Shown piece by piece: positions 63,733 through 64,000 of a stretch of 64,000 nt of DNA. Below the pieces are notes generated by a model. That model saw only the letters and a program-made list of their open reading frames with translations. It was not told where the DNA came from and searched no databases. Source of the DNA: Acidimicrobiaceae bacterium (GTDB lineage Bacteria > Actinomycetota > Acidimicrobiia > Acidimicrobiales > Ilumatobacteraceae). The translations under genes were made by a program, and so were the position numbers. The stretch covers positions 42,006 through 106,005 of the forward strand of contig JAAXJF010000011.1 of NCBI GenBank assembly GCA_012269985.1. Direction: 5' to 3'. Positions within the stretch are counted from its first letter, which is position 1. Each line of letters begins with the position of its first letter.

Positions 63733-64000
63733 GGGCTGTCCTGGCTGTAACGCCCATCGAATGGTTTTGGTGATGAGATCACCCGCCGGGCGAATCGCAA
63801 GGCGCTCTGCGACCGGGAGCCACGGGATTCTGAGTTCTTTCCGAGCCCACAATGGGAGCAGAGAGGCGCCAGCCGCCGCAATGAGGCCATAGGCAGGTTT
63901 TGAAGAGGCTGGGAGCGGAGGGTCGAGGAGGAGGTAGCGCTGAGCCTCTTTCGCGTCTGGTGTTTAGCGAAGTAACTACGGATAGGCGTTTAGATGGTCA
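63724..64000 (-). pseudogene. MpaB/DUF2236-like oxygenase C-terminus, interrupted
   Basis: The minus strand from the window edge encodes the end of a DUF2236/MpaB-type protein: TPDAKEAQRYLLLDPPLPA, KPAYGLIAAAGASLLP and WLPVAERLAIRPAGDLITK, stopping at 63724. In the same frame a TAG and a TAA occur near 63964-63978, flanked by protein-like sequence (DHLNAYP before, TPDAKE after). Removing one C in TATCCG and adding one A to the following AAA run gives AYRSYFAKTPDAKE, so two compensating indels explain it. Error or pseudogene cannot be told here. Confidence 0.65.

Overview
The window looks like a stretch of ordinary chromosome from an actinobacterium, most likely a member of the Acidimicrobiia (Ilumatobacter/CL500-29-like). 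The evidence is a set of actinobacterial markers: a WhiB regulator, a GlnR-type regulator beside two glutamine synthetases, an HspR-controlled dnaK operon, the small epsilon subunit of acyl-CoA carboxylase, DUF2510 and WXG100 proteins, MazG with a Cys-rich tail, and a NamH-like MBL-Rieske protein. The base composition looks moderate (mid-50s % G+C by eye). The class-level assignment is inference. Genes are very tightly packed, with many 4-base ATGA/GTGA overlaps, frequent GTG and a few TTG starts, and no gene-free gap above about 300 bases. I see no tRNA, rRNA, insertion sequence, prophage or CRISPR array.

Layout. 1-2915 (minus): an overlapping chain of an N6-adenine methylase, a cytochrome c lipoprotein, a SCO1-like copper chaperone, a cupredoxin and a secreted protein cut by the window edge. 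2939-6810: coaA; a minus-strand run of HAD phosphatase, DauR-type HTH, thiamine-binding-like protein, a frameshifted WXG100 and a poly-gamma-glutamate hydrolase; then orn. 6851-10599: quinone oxidoreductase, WhiB, TlpA-CcdA thiol-redox pair, Nudix. 10551-16430: Mrp, IscA-type Fe-S carrier, a FAS1-like/OmpA envelope protein, HHH protein, RidA, 8-oxoguanine deaminase-like amidohydrolase. 16432-22287 (minus): glnR-glnA, glnII with a terminator and a candidate GlnR operator, and a fused xanthine-dehydrogenase-like enzyme. 22369-26968: heme-degrading-type monooxygenase, lysC, methyltransferase, asd, mazG, cdd. 27107-31072: dnaK-grpE-dnaJ-hspR with a candidate HAIR operator. 31053-37822: MBL-Rieske NamH-like protein, DsbB with a CPHC thioredoxin lipoprotein, an interrupted methyltransferase, GH18, HAD, epimerase. 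37844-40451: ccr and a thiolase, divergent around a perfect 14-bp palindrome. 40501-49149: recR, dnaX, copCD, pccB-accE-xseA-xseB-polyprenyl synthase. 49154-58795: two hydrolases, LysM lipoprotein, a possible Fe/2OG oxygenase, ethylmalonyl-CoA mutase, aat, S51-like protein, Nudix, an unknown protein, Gfo/Idh oxidoreductase, ArsI, ACT protein. 58786-64000: nadE, radA, cyclophilin, YcaQ-type glycosylase and the interrupted C-terminus of an MpaB-like protein.

How it fits together. Acetyl-CoA acetyltransferase, crotonyl-CoA carboxylase/reductase, (ethyl/methyl)malonyl-CoA epimerase, ethylmalonyl-CoA mutase and propionyl-CoA carboxylase beta/epsilon are dispersed over about 17 kb and together make up a large part of the ethylmalonyl-CoA pathway for acetate assimilation. 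The nitrogen block (GlnR, GSI, GSII) lies between two purine-catabolic-type enzymes, which suggests purine nitrogen scavenging. Three genes (WXG100, a methyltransferase, MpaB) are broken by changes that look like single-base indels. They may be pseudogenes, but uncorrected assembly errors explain all three equally well.
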